Assembly: GCA_029964075.1 (NCBI GenBank)
Contig: CM057134.1
Span: forward strand, 21,988,905 to 22,052,904
Direction of reading: 5' to 3'
Origin: Patiria pectinifera
Taxonomy: Eukaryota > Echinodermata > Asteroidea > Valvatida > Asterinidae
Length of the DNA stretch: 64,000 bases
Positions 46,501 through 57,362 of the stretch are shown piece by piece. A program made the translations under genes and the position numbers. Within the stretch, counting starts at the first letter, position 1. Each line of letters begins with the position of its first letter. The notes under the pieces are model-generated. The model had not been told where the DNA came from, did not search any database, and worked only from the letters and a program-made list of their open reading frames with translations.

Positions 46501-49111
46501 CCTCGTGCGATATTGTGACTGGTTGAAAGTTTTCATACATTGTTTGCGTGCATGTGTGCCGCGGCCAGCAAATATGCCTCCAAAAAGGAAACAAGTCGCC
46601 GCTCCAAAAAATACCATCTTGTCATTTTGGGGCAAAAAAAGCACGGAGAAAGACACTGACGTGATTACATCTGATTCTGCCCCATCGGATTCGACTGCAA
46701 GTGGTGGCAATGACACGGCGGAACCTGACACTTTTTTGTGCATGTAAAATTTATTTTGTGCATGTAACTTTTTTAGTCTACATGCACCAGTGCATGTGAT
46801 TTTTTTTTTCTAAATCGACCCCTGCACGGGTCATTATTTGAATTCTTCCGTCTGCTGTGCATGGTTGTACTATGATAAATGTTTCTTTATAGCAACCTAT
46901 TATAATTATTTTGAGCTGTTTTGTTGTAACATGTTAAGTTATGAATATTTTATATATAAGAACTAAGTGACAATACAGGGTGAGTAAAAAAAAAAAGGAA
47001 ACCCAAATGGTACCCCATATTAAAAAAAAGAAAAAAAGTTGTGCATGTTGCACTTTCCAGATTTAGGACATGAAGCCCAACTAGCAAGCGTTCTTTTAGT
47101 GAATGAATTATTCAAATTGCTCATGTACTTTTACAGTTATGGAATTTTTAACTCAAACCCAGTTTTTTTTAACCTTGTGCATAGATCAGAAAACGAAAAC
47201 TATTCATATTAAAAAACACATCAGAACACTCTCATAACCATGATAACTGGCACTTATCATAACATTTATTTAACACTCTGCTGCTTCCAATGTTAAAATA
47301 ACATGCTTTACAATGTCAAAAGTTTATAGTCTTGTCCTGCCTTCTACTTGGCTACCCCAGAAACTTATTGGATTATTCTTATATCATTTTCAGGATACAA
47401 CATGGTTTCACTTTTACTGAAATATCACGCACCTTATCCATGGACAAGGTTAAAAAAAAAAAGGTGTTTGTGTTCAAATTTCCACAACTGGAAAAGTACA
47501 TTGGGCTTCCATATCCTAGATTTGGAAAGCGCTACATGCAGAACTTCTTGAATTCTTGGGTTTCCTATTTTTGTTACTCACCCTGTACATTGTGTTGCAC
47601 CATGAGGTGACCCCTGGTCCTGTATCTTTTCCTAAGCTCACCTAGTTTAGTGAATGCAGAATTTCCATAACTCCCTCCCTCTTTTTTCCTGCCAATATCA
47701 GTTCATTTACTTCATTCGTTCCCTAACCTCTGTGCCACTGACACCAAAAATGTTTTCTTTCCCCAAAACTCCTCGGATCACAAATTTGTGATATTTAATG
47801 TCAAAGCCCATTTTATGAATAATTCATTGTTGCATGCATTAGAAATAACTTTGTTTGGTGTGCATTATGCACATTTAAAGTCCTGACAAATGCAAAATGA
47901 GCAATTGCTATGACTCTGTGACTGTTCAATTGACTGCAGTGTGTGCTTTCTTATTAGATTTTTATTGTGTTAAGTTATGGTCTCCATATTTGTTTGCATT
48001 ATCCCAAGCATGAACAAAATGTTATCAGGTAACCCTTCTACCCTTTCGGTTTTTAGGATAAGTAAAAATGACAACCATACTAAACAGACATGGGGTTGAA
48101 TAACATTACCTTTGATTCATATTGCATGTATTTCATGTACAGTGGAACGTCGCTATACCGAACACAGCTATACAAAACATTCAGCTATACCGAACGGCTC
48201 CCAGCTTTTGTGTACAAAACGTACCGAACATTGTTGTTAAAAAATTTCAGCAGAAGAGCAACAAGTGGCTTTTATTTCTCCAAGGAAAACAAGGGGAATG
48301 CCACCCACTGCCGCTGGTAGTTAGCTCAAAAACTGTGTAATTACATTGGTCATTAGTCGGCACGTGTTCAAAGTCGTCTTTCAGTAACTACATGTACCAC
48401 GATGTGCAGAGTTAATTATTGAAGGGCGCTATTTAATAAAAAGTGAGAACCGTAGCACCGGCAGCTTTAAATCGCCATACCGAACAATCGCCATTATGAA
48501 CAATTTCTGTGGATCCTGGCATGTTCATTATAGCTGCGTTGCACTGTATTGACCTGATAAACCCTAACCCACCATGTTAACACAGGTTATCACTTTGCTT
48601 TCAGTGCCATCTGCTCAATGCGAAGTCTTTCAATCCCTTCATACAGACAAACAGAGTGTATAGCCAAGACCCACCCCCAGGCACCTCTGGCTCCGCCCCT
48701 TTGCCCCAGAGTTCTAATCCCACTTCTGCCAACACCATGGGCCAGGACAGGGACAGTAACAGCAGTGCGGGCCCCTCTGAGGGCTCTTCCTCTATGGAAT
48801 CCTCCCTGACCCTATCACCAGCCCCTAACAGTGATGATGCCGATGACACCACACCAGTCTCGGATGATGCATTTGATGACCCATCTGGGCTCGGAGACGA
48901 CCCGGCCAAGTGGTCTGTCCAGGATGTCTATGATTTCATCCGTGACCTACCTGGTTGTTCTGACTATGCCGATGAGTTTCTACGTCAGGAGATTGATGGT
49001 CAGGCTTTGATGCTCCTTAAAGAGGACCACTTGATGACGGCAATGAACATGAAGCTGGGCCCTGCTCTCAAGATAATCAGTCGCATTTACTCTCTGAAAG
49101 AGAAGCTTTAG
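37522..49111 (+). CDS. PHC: Polyhomeotic-like Polycomb protein, six mapped exons
   Basis: Polyhomeotic proteins are PRC1 subunits that bind chromatin and polymerise through a SAM domain to compact repressed genes (family knowledge). Exons: 37522-37678, 38891-39026, 39555-40883, 44942-45056, 45398-45681, 48605-49111, all with GT-AG borders. The N-terminal half is rich in Ser, Pro, Thr and Gln. The HD1 box reads VLTHVIDGFIIEESKEPFS at the end of exon 3, the FCS zinc finger (C-x2-C-x15-C-x3-C, with KRFCSLACSKRYNVGC) is in exon 5, and the SAM domain (WSVQDVYDFIRDLPGC to the C-terminus) is in exon 6. The first base of exon 1 completes a codon, so an upstream exon is expected, although MMSGQQ at 37559 could be the start and would give about 830 residues, near vertebrate PHC2. 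Exon 3 is not open in a single frame. Paralogue unassigned. Confidence 0.92.
37742..38676 (-). mobile_element. hAT-family element copy 1, 8-bp target duplication
   Basis: Left end CAGGGGCGATTTAGATTAAT and right end, reversed, CAGTGGTCGACTTAGACGGG. ATGCCAGG is repeated exactly at 37734-37741 and 38677-38684, the 8-bp duplication of hAT elements. Subterminal CATGCACTGGTGCAT words occur at both ends. A TAGCTTGG foldback is nested at about 37815-37936. It is shared with 46029-46824 but lies in the opposite orientation. No transposase remains. Confidence 0.85.
39555..40883 (+). other. PHC exon 3 with two reading-frame changes
   Basis: The exon enters in one frame, open to a stop at 40582, with plausible SPT-rich protein up to about 40380. 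A second frame (SPPYSSGPSTPSPSTPSP, about 40402-40455) continues in the same compositional style, then stops at about 40500. The third frame carries GASDAIKHTSSKVKPPTSAP and the HD1 box to the donor at 40884. Each change is by minus one base. Neither candidate mini-intron I considered was convincing; single missing bases in the assembly are the simplest cause. Confidence 0.7.
40884..44941. other. PHC intron 3, with two repeats
   Basis: Four kilobases without coding signal. It holds a foldback at about 42606-42893 with CCTGCTAAATCCAACAG and CTGTTGGATTTAGCAGG ends and several internal CTGTTGGATT copies, and a decayed family A copy at about 42930-43285. The rest is AT-rich and unremarkable. Confidence 0.55.
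42606..42893. mobile_element. Foldback with CTGTTGGATTTAGCAGG ends
   Basis: Inverted ends CCCTGCTAAATCCAACAGGA and the complement of CTGTTGGATTTAGCAGGAT. Inside, TTCTGTTGG or TCTGTTGGATT appears four or more times, so the element may have grown by internal tandem duplication. No target duplication determined. Confidence 0.5.
45755..45915. repeat. Dispersed AAGTCA-rich foldback, family C copy 4
   Basis: GAAGTCGAATCACAAGTCGG on the left and GATGACTACTTGTGACTTGT on the right, with ACAGGAATGTC and AATAGCTTGTGACTTGACTT between. It begins shortly after the donor of PHC exon 5. Confidence 0.55.
46029..46824 (+). mobile_element. hAT-family element copy 2, 8-bp target duplication
   Basis: Ends CAGTGTTCGATTTAGACGGG and, reversed, CAGGGGTCGATTTAGA. 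CACGGGTC is repeated exactly at 46021-46028 and 46825-46832. Subterminal GTGCATG words match copy 1. It retains a 57-codon frame at 46574-46747 resembling the N-terminal leader of a hAT transposase, but nothing of the catalytic domain. It lies in PHC intron 5. Confidence 0.88.
46574..46747 (+). pseudogene. N-terminal remnant of a hAT transposase
   Basis: Fifty-seven codons starting MPPKRKQVAAPKNTILSFWG, followed by a Ser/Thr/Asp-rich stretch, ending at a stop inside the subterminal repeat. A basic KRK leader with I-L-S-F-x-G-K-K recalls the start of many hAT transposases (recalled, not searched). The BED finger, RNase H-like core and dimerisation domain are absent, consistent with an internal deletion. 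Confidence 0.45.
46976..47585. mobile_element. Tc1/mariner-like miniature element
   Basis: Inverted ends CAGGGTGAGTAA, then A-rich sequence and GGAAACCCA, about 30 bases on each side, flanked by TA at 46974-46975 and 47586-47587. A TA target and CAGGGTG ends fit the mariner superfamily. No transposase. It lies in PHC intron 5, shortly after hAT copy 2. Confidence 0.75.
48140..48546. mobile_element. Pogo/Tigger-like miniature element
   Basis: Ends CAGTGGAACGTCGCTATACC and, reversed, CAGTGCAACGCAGCTATAAT, flanked by TA on both sides (48138-48139, 48547-48548). The interior repeats CTATACCGAAC and GCCATACCGAAC words as in pogo-type ends. No transposase. It is the last insertion before PHC exon 6, ending 58 bases from it. 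Confidence 0.75.
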
Positions 49112-49664
49112 TGGATTTTGTCAACTCTGGTGCCTGTGTGATTAGCCCTTTACCTTGTCATGTGTTCACAGGAAGCAAGACAAACATGGCTTCCTCCAGG
49201 CAGTAACAAGCACAAACTGGGGCTGACGTGTAACAGTATTTCAATGTCAACATTTTTGACAGGCTTGATAATATGATGTGTTATGTCCTGTGGTAAGGAT
49301 TGATTGTGATAGTAATTGTGAACAGTGTAATACTTTTACAAGTGAAAGCATGTTGGTTATGTAATGCCTCCCTGTGATCAAGGTACATTTTTGCATGAAG
49401 AAAAAAACACGTTTTGTAATGCTAAGTAGAAATATAATAACTTTGCAGAATGTGGAAGACACAAAATGGTGTATTGTGACGTTAGTTCTCTAACATACTC
49501 TTCACCTACAGAATGTACTGATCATGCAGTCTTGTTGATATTGTGTGTTGTGTAAAACATTTTGTGTGCTTGTCAACTGTATATAAGTATGCTAAACTTA
49601 TTGTCTGTAGTTAAATAAGTTACTGTACCTAGATATCAGTGTTATACCCAGTTCATCATAAATC

Positions 49665-49845
49665 TATTACAAGTGCGATCACAAGGAAATTATCACAAGT
49701 CAGTCGACAGGTCTGGTCACAAGTAATGGGGTGACCAGTAACAATGGAATGCCTTTGTCACGGTTCATTTCAAAAGCTAGTGACTGGACTTGAGACTAGA
49801 TGACTAGTGATGGACTCATAGGGACTTATTATGGACTCAACTACA
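49665..49845. repeat. Dispersed AAGTCA-rich foldback, family C copy 5
   Basis: GCGATCACAAGG and ATCACAAGTCAGTC on the left, AAAGCTAGTGACTGGACTTG and GACTAGTGATGGAC on the right, with AATGGAATGCCTTTGTCACG between. This core matches copies 3 and 4 best. Confidence 0.55.
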
Positions 49846-52465
49846 ACACTGCTAGCTATGGTCAAGTTTGTAGGTTTTAAGAGCATAAAATGCAACTTCA
49901 TGTTAAAAGTACATGTCATTTTGTGATAACAAATGCTTATTTGTCAGTTATTTCATATTTTATATATAGTAGACTGTGATATTTATGCAGTACTTTTTTG
50001 CACAAAAGTCAAAGGCCAAAGGGACTGGCCTGCACAGTTACAGATGCAACAGATTATACATGTACAGTTACTGCAAGTTTATATGGTTGCATGTTACCAA
50101 GTGAACAAGTTCATAACTATATTGTAGGATTTGTTCATGTTTCTGGAAAGTGTCACCTATACCAAGGTAATGTAGGTTATCGTGCCTGGATGATGATACA
50201 TGTACTGTCCTTGCCTTCCACCTCCATTGACCACAGTTCAGCCTCCTCTCAGATACACCATGTCCAGTGACCTCAAAACTTGACTGTATAGAGTTTTCCT
50301 CTCACACCTAAAACCTGGCTTTCCTTAACCATTTGTACCATTTTCTTCAATTCAAATCTGGAAACTGAGGGAGAACAGTGCCAAAGCACTGACCAGGTTA
50401 ACTAGTGAAGAGAAGGAGCCTAACAAGGCACTTGGGCTTTAACCAGTTAAACCAGATATCATACATGTAGCCAACTCTGTCCTGATCGGTAACGAGAGGT
50501 ACCTTCGGACACAAGCACCATGTAACCTGTAGCAGGATGTAAACTGCATAATGAACCCAAGACTTGCAATCAGCTGTCTTGCTCAGTAGGTCAGAGTGCT
50601 ATAGGAATCCAAGTACAATTGGAAAATGAGAGGACAAAAAAGCTAATTGTGTCGGTCTGAGTCAGACCCATCACAATGACAAAAAGGACTTCCTTGTGTA
50701 ATAGAAGAACCCAAATCCACAACCCAAATCCATTTTCTCTGCATCAATTATGTCAGAGCACCTTGGGCTACATGTATTGTCCACGCATGCGCACAAAAAC
50801 ATGTTGGGCGGAGTTGGATGTTAACTCTCTTTTGACTAATCTCACTTAAATTATTTATAGGCAATATTGTTGTTGTTTCTGGTATATTATATTAACTTTG
50901 TTGTCTTCGTGTATTTGCAGAACTTGCCATCATCATTTTTTTTTTTTAATATCTTAGAAACTTTCTTTTCCTGGATTGCAGTATTCAAGCATGTTTCATT
51001 CATTTTCCAATAAATCAGCAACTAGAATACGCTAGAACAGAGGTTTGTTTGGGTCTACTCTCAATGCTTTCGTTTGATGTATTAGACATTGATGGATTCG
51101 TCTTGATGCAATCAAGTATAGTCAGTTTTATTGCGTCGAAGACACACAGAATGTCGATTGTGGGAATGATCCATCAATAGCGGAACTAATTGCTTTTATA
51201 ACTAGCATTGCGTTGTCCATATTCATGACAGCACCACTTATTAGTGAAATTCGCCTGGTCCGATCGATAAGCTAGCTACGCGATGATCACGGCCGCTCCG
51301 CGACACATGCTCCGCGATCATGCTATTTTTAGGATTTGCACCACACTCATGGGCGTCGCCAGGATTTTTTTCTAGAGGGGGGCAAAGCACATTTCCCCCC
51401 TGAAATCCCTGTACTTTTCCAGAATATTCTCGATTTATAATTTCTCGAGGGTGGGCAGGGACATTTGCCCTCCCCACCCATTAAATTAACAGCAATATGA
51501 CTTCGCGCCTCTTTTTCTTTTCCCCCCACCTTTTACCCATGGTTTAAGTCTCGTTTAACGTGGTCTTCCATGGTTGCGTGATCGCAAGACGGTAATAGGG
51601 CCTACCGTGTGTGCACGTGTATACATGGGCCGCTCCCAATTCAAAAGATGAATTTATTAAATGATTTCTTATCGTTTGGCCGATTTGTTCGATGTCTCAT
51701 TGGAAAGCTCATAACTAATGTAATGCTAGAAAATTATCAATTCAGTTTGAAAATCTGTTTTTTCCCAGGGTGCCACACCCAAAAAAGGACGTATATTGGC
51801 CTACCAGCATCAGGCGTCACTGGCATTCCTACCATTAGTCTAGCTGGCCGCTCCAGCGCTTCCAGTCAGACAACTGTTATTGAAGTCTAAGGGGGGGGGG
51901 GGGAGACGTGCCCAATCAAAATCTCCCAATTTGTCAGGAGAAAAAAATCTGACTCGTACTTTATGTAGTTTGCATTCCACCCGCACGTTGTAATGGAGCT
52001 GGTATCCTTCGTTTCGTGCAATGCTTTTGCGAGCCAATAATAACGGCCTGTTACTAGCTCAATGTTATGATGTACATGTACATTATTAAAACAGTGAGCA
52101 CTTCCTTTAGATGATAACATCTATCAACCTCTCCTCGTTTGACGCTTGTTATTTGCAATCAGATTAATTACACTCGATTGCCACGGTGACTGTCATCTGG
52201 GGCGGGGTGCCATTAGTGCGGTTATAAATCAGTTCAATAATGGTCCGTGGCGAATTCATCGGAAGGCATAGTCTTGGCCCAAGACGTCAGTGATGAAGAA
52301 TGCGATAGTTGCAATTTTGTGTATAGCGCCTTGCATAATTGATTTTTACTTTCTCTCACCAAGGGTGGATCTGGGGGGGGGGGGGCCCAAAAAACCCATT
52401 TTTTTTTAAAGCGACGTCGCAATAAAGGCAGGCAATGAGTACACCACCATCTTTTCCTCTAAAAA

Positions 52466-52560
52466 CATTGGTTATTTAAAAGTGGTCGCACCATACCACA
52501 GAGCATCTAGAATCCAAAAAAAATTCGGGGCCCTTGAGCGGGCCCCGAACCCCAGGGAGA
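52466..52560. repeat. Partial unit of the GGGGCCC-hairpin repeat
   Basis: Contains AAAGTGGTCGCACCATACCA, then GAGCATCTAGAATCC and GGGGCCCTTGAGCGGGCCCC. It matches the tandem units at 54401-54945, two kilobases away on the other side of the receptor gene. Confidence 0.65.
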
Positions 52561-52591
52561 AAATAAAGAAAACCGCTGATATGAAATGGCC

Positions 52592-52688
52592 AAGACGTTA
52601 GTGTGATAGGCGCGCTGGCCTTATAAGGCCAGCGCGCCTATCACACTAACTTATATAAGGCCAGCGCGCCTATCACACTAACGTCTTA
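52592..52688. repeat. Perfect GC-rich palindrome with a repeated arm, upstream of the receptor
   Basis: From 52597 to 52650 is an exact 54-base palindrome centred on GGCCTTATAAGGCC, with arms GTTAGTGTGATAGGCGCGCT. The right arm is then repeated after TTATATAA (52651-52688), and only this second copy restores the outer pairing AAGACGTTA with TAACGTCTT. It ends about 105 bases before the receptor reading frame, so it may overlap the promoter; TTATAA and TTATATAA could act as TATA-like sites (inference). Confidence 0.85.
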
Positions 52689-52793
52689 TTATTGTAGACG
52701 GCGCACTATGCACGATCCACCGCGCACATTGATCATTAGCGTCTCGGGCCAAGACTACAAAAGGCAAGGCTCACGGATGGAAGTTTTTATTAG

Positions 52794-53900
52794 ATGAATC
52801 TCGGAATCGCGGTCTTTACTGGGAGCACTAGCTACACATACATATGGCTAGCTAGCACGACCCGAGACACGATGGATACTCCGATCACCTTTATCATTTT
52901 TGGTGCATTTTTTCTTCTGGTCACTGGTTTAACTTACGCAGGCGTGCTGATGTCGATAGTTTGGAATCGCAGCCTGCATGACAGCTCCAACTTCTTCCTT
53001 GCCAATCTCTACGTATCGGACTTTCTTCTGAGCTTGGCTATCTTCGTGCAGTGCATGTTCTTTGGTTTGAACTCCGCTGATAAAGCTTTGGAGGTTCGGA
53101 TGCAAACGGTTGTCTGGGGCTTGGCCATCGGTAGCTACTGCCTGAGCTCTGTGGTCGTGGCTGCAGACCGGTATTTTAGGGTTGCCAGGCCCCTGTGGTA
53201 CGCGAGTTTCATGACCAACACGAGATGTGCTCGCATCATCGCTGGCTCCTGGGCCTTACTGGCCGGCACCGAAATCATCTGGCAATTGGTAATAACATTC
53301 CTTGCAAGAACAGATGAAGATCTCATTCAACAATTTGGTGACGGTAGTGGCAACGACACGCAACCCTCCTCCGAAGACAAATACGGCATCATGATTTCCA
53401 CGTCTTATGTCATTTTCACCAACATTTTGACCATCCCATGTCTGCTTTTAACGGCTTGTTTTTGCATCGGTCTGGTCCGAATAGCCAGGGCTCAGGCGCG
53501 TAGAATACATGATGAGGCAATGGCCATGGGGCATGTCCGGTCACGGTCTCTCGACCAGCAGGTGGACTCTGTCCAAGCGGGGCCCAGGGCTCCTCCCTCC
53601 CCACCACCTGCCCGTCAGCCCAACAGACGCAGAACCAACACCTACTTGCGCGTGTACCTAGCCTCATTTGTGTTCTGCTGGATGCCATATATCTTCACGA
53701 ACAACTTCTTCGCATTTAATAATAACCACGATACGACCGATTTCCTCAATCAGGTGTTGTATTGGTCTATAAGCCCCGTAATACAGGTATATTGCGGAAC
53801 GCTATTCCTTACTTACACGCATGCAGAGCACAGACGGGTGCTCCGTGCGAGATGCCGCTCTTTCCTTGATAAACTCTTGTGTCGTTCCGGCAGAAACTGA
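52794..53900 (+). CDS. Class A (rhodopsin-type) orphan G-protein-coupled receptor, intronless
   Basis: Seven hydrophobic segments lie at about residues 31-57, 66-91, 105-130, 147-172, 197-224, 288-311 and 320-343 of 368. Class A hallmarks: NLYVSDFLLSL with the helix-2 aspartate, ADRYFRVARP (intact DRY) after helix 3, FCWMPY in helix 6. Helix 7 has SPVIQVY in place of NPxxY. The helix 3 cysteine and its loop 2 partner are both absent. Loop 2 has one N-glycosylation site (NDT). The third loop is long, with Arg-rich and Pro-rich stretches. The first ATG gives a 30-residue outer segment; ATG at 52872 has a better context (A at -3, G at +4) but leaves only four residues before helix 1. It looks like the amine/adenosine/melatonin-like receptors that are expanded in invertebrate deuterostomes; the ligand cannot be told. 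Confidence 0.88.
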   Translation: MNLGIAVFTGSTSYTYIWLASTTRDTMDTPITFIIFGAFFLLVTGLTYAGVLMSIVWNRSLHDSSNFFLANLYVSDFLLSLAIFVQCMFFGLNSADKALEVRMQTVVWGLAIGSYCLSSVVVAADRYFRVARPLWYASFMTNTRCARIIAGSWALLAGTEIIWQLVITFLARTDEDLIQQFGDGSGNDTQPSSEDKYGIMISTSYVIFTNILTIPCLLLTACFCIGLVRIARAQARRIHDEAMAMGHVRSRSLDQQVDSVQAGPRAPPSPPPARQPNRRRTNTYLRVYLASFVFCWMPYIFTNNFFAFNNNHDTTDFLNQVLYWSISPVIQVYCGTLFLTYTHAEHRRVLRARCRSFLDKLLCRSGRN

Positions 53901-54129
53901 TTTCACATAACAATGACAATCGCCGAAAACAAAAGACCGATCAGTTTGTGAAAACACAGCAGTGAAGACTCATAAGAATAATAATGAGAAATTTTTGGTG
54001 AGTGCGTGCTGATCACTGCCTATGTGTTTTAGGCAAAATGGAAGAAGGATAAATGATGTAAAATGATTAATAGTATTAAAGAGGTTTTAGACCCGCAAAT
54101 TCCGCTAGTATAGCTGGTTGTGGTTTTGA

Positions 54130-54340
54130 ACTTCTTGAGTAAGTTTTAGTGATCCTGTGGGGGGCGTGGGGGGCGACAGCCCCATGAAACCTTGTCGTCC
54201 CGCCCCCACTGAGATTTTGAGTTTCTAAAAAAATTATCATTGATCTACATGACGCCATGGGCGTCAATCCTGGGGGGTTAGGGGGACTGGTCCCCCCACA
54301 TTTTGAAGGGTGGGGGACACGATATCAAATGTCCTCCCCC
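54130..54340. repeat. G-tract transposon ends after the receptor gene
   Basis: GGGCGTCAATCCTGGGGGGT and GTCCCCCCACATTTTGAA recur inverted at about 54975-55020 (CATTTTTGAGAAGCGATTGA, GCGCCCC-like), and GGGGGGCGTGGGGGGCGACA recurs inverted near 55020-55070. Together they bracket the tandem repeat at 54401-54945, suggesting one composite element ending at GGCTACGCCACTG (about 55078-55090). Confidence 0.4.
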
Positions 54341-54400
54341 CCCCCCAAGATTGTTGAACTCGTGTCTCATTTACAGGGCCCTATTATGTACTACAATGTA

Positions 54401-54945
54401 TCTTTTGCTTCGAAAATATTGGTTAAAGTGGTCAGAAATTGCCTCAGATAACACCACACAGCATTGAGAATCCAAATTTTTTTGGGGCCCTTAAGCGGGC
54501 CCCGAACCCCACGCCTATAGCTCAGAATTCTGGTAGCTGATTCAATGACTCCAACCTCGAAAACAATGTTCAAAAATTTTTCTTATGCCTTTAGCTGAGA
54601 AAACCTCGAAATTTATGTTTAAATTATTATCTTTTGTGCTAAGATAATTATTGGTTAAAGTGGTAAGAAATTGCCTCAGATCACACCACAGAGCATCGAG
54701 AATCCAATTTTTTCGGGGCCCTTGAGCGGGCCCCGAACCCCACGCCTATAGCTCAGAATACCGATAGCTGATTCAATGACTCCAACCTCGAAAACGATGT
54801 TCAAATAATTATCTTTTGCTAAGAAAATATTAGTTAAAGCATGGAGGAAAGTGGTAAGAAATTGCATCAGATCACACTACAGAACATCTAGAATCCATTT
54901 TTTTTCGGGGCCCTTAAGCGGGCCCTGAACCCCCACGCCGTAAGG
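54401..54945. repeat. Three tandem units with GGGGCCC hairpins
   Basis: Units begin near 54420, 54652 and 54832 (AGTTAAAG or GGTTAAAG), each with AAATTGCCTCAGAT, GAGAATCC or TAGAATCC and the hairpin GGGGCCCTTAAGCGGGCCCC, which can fold with a short loop. The first two also share CACGCCTATAGCTCAGAAT and GATTCAATGACTCCAACCTC. A fourth partial unit is at 52466-52560. Confidence 0.8.
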
Positions 54946-55094
54946 GCTTCGCGCTCGCATCAGTTCTGATCATATCAAGGTATGTCCCCCACATTTTTGA
55001 GAAGCGATTGACGCCCCTACATGACGCCCCCCCCCCATGAAATGTTCCAGCCCCCCCCCCCCCACTGAAAAAATTCCTGGCTACGCCACTGCAC

Positions 55095-57360
55095 ACGTGC
55101 AACATCAGAGATGAGTTGAGGATACAGAAACCGAATCGAGGACTCCTAGTTAGAAAACGTGTACAAAACCAATGAGAGCTGTTGCGAAAAGGTTAGTACA
55201 AACAAAGGAAAAGGGAAGAGGAAGCGTTCTCGCGTTGAATGAACACGAGAACGGGATTCCAAATGACGAGAACCAAGTCGCGTACGGTATTCGAGAACAA
55301 GATGTTCACTCCCCACCTATTAAGAACGTAAAGATGGCGCACTTAGGCCCCATGTTAAGTTTTAGTTCTACATTGTTTTGAAAAGCTCATGAAATGAAAT
55401 GAATTTTATGAAATTACTCTACAAAGGACTTAGGGCATATTTTTATATTCGAGGAACTGTGCTTGGTTTCGATGAAACACTTTTTTTTCTCCAAACATTT
55501 TGGTTTATCTATTGAAAGTATTCTTTATGCTCTCTGGATCACTATGACGATTAATAATTCCTCCCCCGTTTGTTTATGCGTGACAGGCGTGTTCATTATA
55601 TTACTTGATATTTGAAGATAAAGCATGATATAACTCCACGCATAGATTTCAGGATGGCATATTGCATTAATTTCGGTGTCACTCAAAATCCGCTTCGGTA
55701 CCATTTACCACCCCCGCCCCATTCTATTTGATGGCTTTTAAAATGGCGAATCAACTAGACAGCCAATTATTGTGTCCGTTCAGTTTACTTGGCTTGGGTA
55801 AGCCAACACTGGGACCTTGGAGTAAATGGGCTCATGATTAGCTTTTAGGTCCGTGGGCTGTCACACTCAGCGCAATATAGTGGCAGTCTGAGTGGTGGAG
55901 ACAGCGACGTTCATTATTACTTCCACGTTGCTTTAGTACATGTTTACTTTAACCTCGAATAGTCATTCATATCATGCTGTAGTGTTTCAAAGAAAAATAT
56001 TGCCTGATAGACTGACTCTGACCCAATTATAACATCCTTAACTTTATTCGTAAAAAAGCTGAAAACTAAATTGCTCAACTCTTTTAGTGTTTGATATATA
56101 AATTATCTTACTCCTGCAAAGGCTGCATGCTTATGTTCCTGTTTGTCCTTGCGTAATGTTTTGTTCTTATCCGTCACTTGTAGTTCTTTTTGTCCACAGG
56201 TTGGGGAACAAAAGCTACGCTTCACCCTATACCTAACATTGTTTAAGTATGTATTTTGTTTGTTTATATTGAGTAGATTGAATTCTTGTTTTTTGTACAT
56301 GTACCTATAAAATTAATTTGTGTATATTAAGAAACAATTTTGAATAAATGTCTAGCAAACAAAAGTGTGATGTCACAGTCATTTCAGACAGCAACGTCAA
56401 TGTTTCAGCTATTTCAGCACCCAAAGTTACCATATTTTAGGATATTTTGCTATTGTGAATTTTCTTATCTGTGGCGATTCGTTGTAGTGTCAGTACACGG
56501 CAGTATTAAAGCCAATGCGCTAACCTTTCTCACAAATGTTTTTAACGAGCAAATGTTTCGGTTGACAATTTGAACTGAAAGCCCCTAAACTGAACAGTGT
56601 CTTCCTGAAATGATATCACAGCGACAGCGCCCTCAGTTGTCCGGAAAAGCAGGGAAAAGTTTGAATGTTTAAAGAAGTGCACTTTTCAATAAAATTAACC
56701 AAAAAGGGAACGTAAAATTCGTCGGTTGCACTTGCACCATACAACGAAACGACGTATCGCATTTTTTTGTGTTTTGAGAAAAAAAAACGATTTAAAGTTG
56801 GTCATTAGTTTGAAGGCTCATTCCATATACTCCCTGTGTAAGATTGAAGCTGTTTCGTTTTTCAATTTTGCTGGTAAATTACAGATTAAACTTTATTGTA
56901 TGCAATCGGTGTGCATCTGAGTTGCTTAGTTGTTGAGAAATTCAGTTCCCAAGATACACGTCACTTCGTGAAACAGATACAACGCGCGTAATAGTGGCCG
57001 TGTGTCAGATCCGGAGATCCGTTGGTTCGTGAAACGCTAAATTTACACTTTTCGTGTCAACGCTCCTTGTTGACGTCATAGCACCATGGGAATTAGCGTG
57101 TGAAGCGGCGTATCGAGATACGCCACTTCGTGGTGGCAACATTTTTAATTTGTTTTTATAGATTTTTGGAAGAAGGAAGGGATGGCATGAACGTAGTCCC
57201 CCAAGTGGTAGTCAGTCCAAGCTCATATATGCACAGTATAAAAGAAAAGAAAACTGCGCGTTAAGAGGGCGAAAAGGGCGTTAAAAACGTTCAACAAGAA
57301 TCATTGTAACACAGCTCCACTAAAAATGTCAAGAATTCAAAGCACTTAATAATATCAATA
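55095..57360. other. Stretch without recognisable genes
   Basis: AT-rich sequence with scattered open frames under 80 codons and no splice-compatible exons that I can recognise. No repeat shared with the rest of the window was seen. Confidence 0.45.
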
Positions 57361-57362
57361 AG

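Larger units (their letters stand above)
49112..52590 (+). other. PHC 3' flank and intergenic sequence
   Basis: No gene seen. The first part is probably the PHC 3' UTR; AATAAA at about 51009 is one candidate poly(A) signal, though a nearer unorthodox site cannot be excluded. Family C copy 5 lies at 49665-49845. Near 51340-51540 there is G- and C-rich sequence (GGCGTCGCCAGGATTTTT) typical of transposon ends. A repeat unit with a GGGGCCC hairpin is at 52466-52560. Confidence 0.45.
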
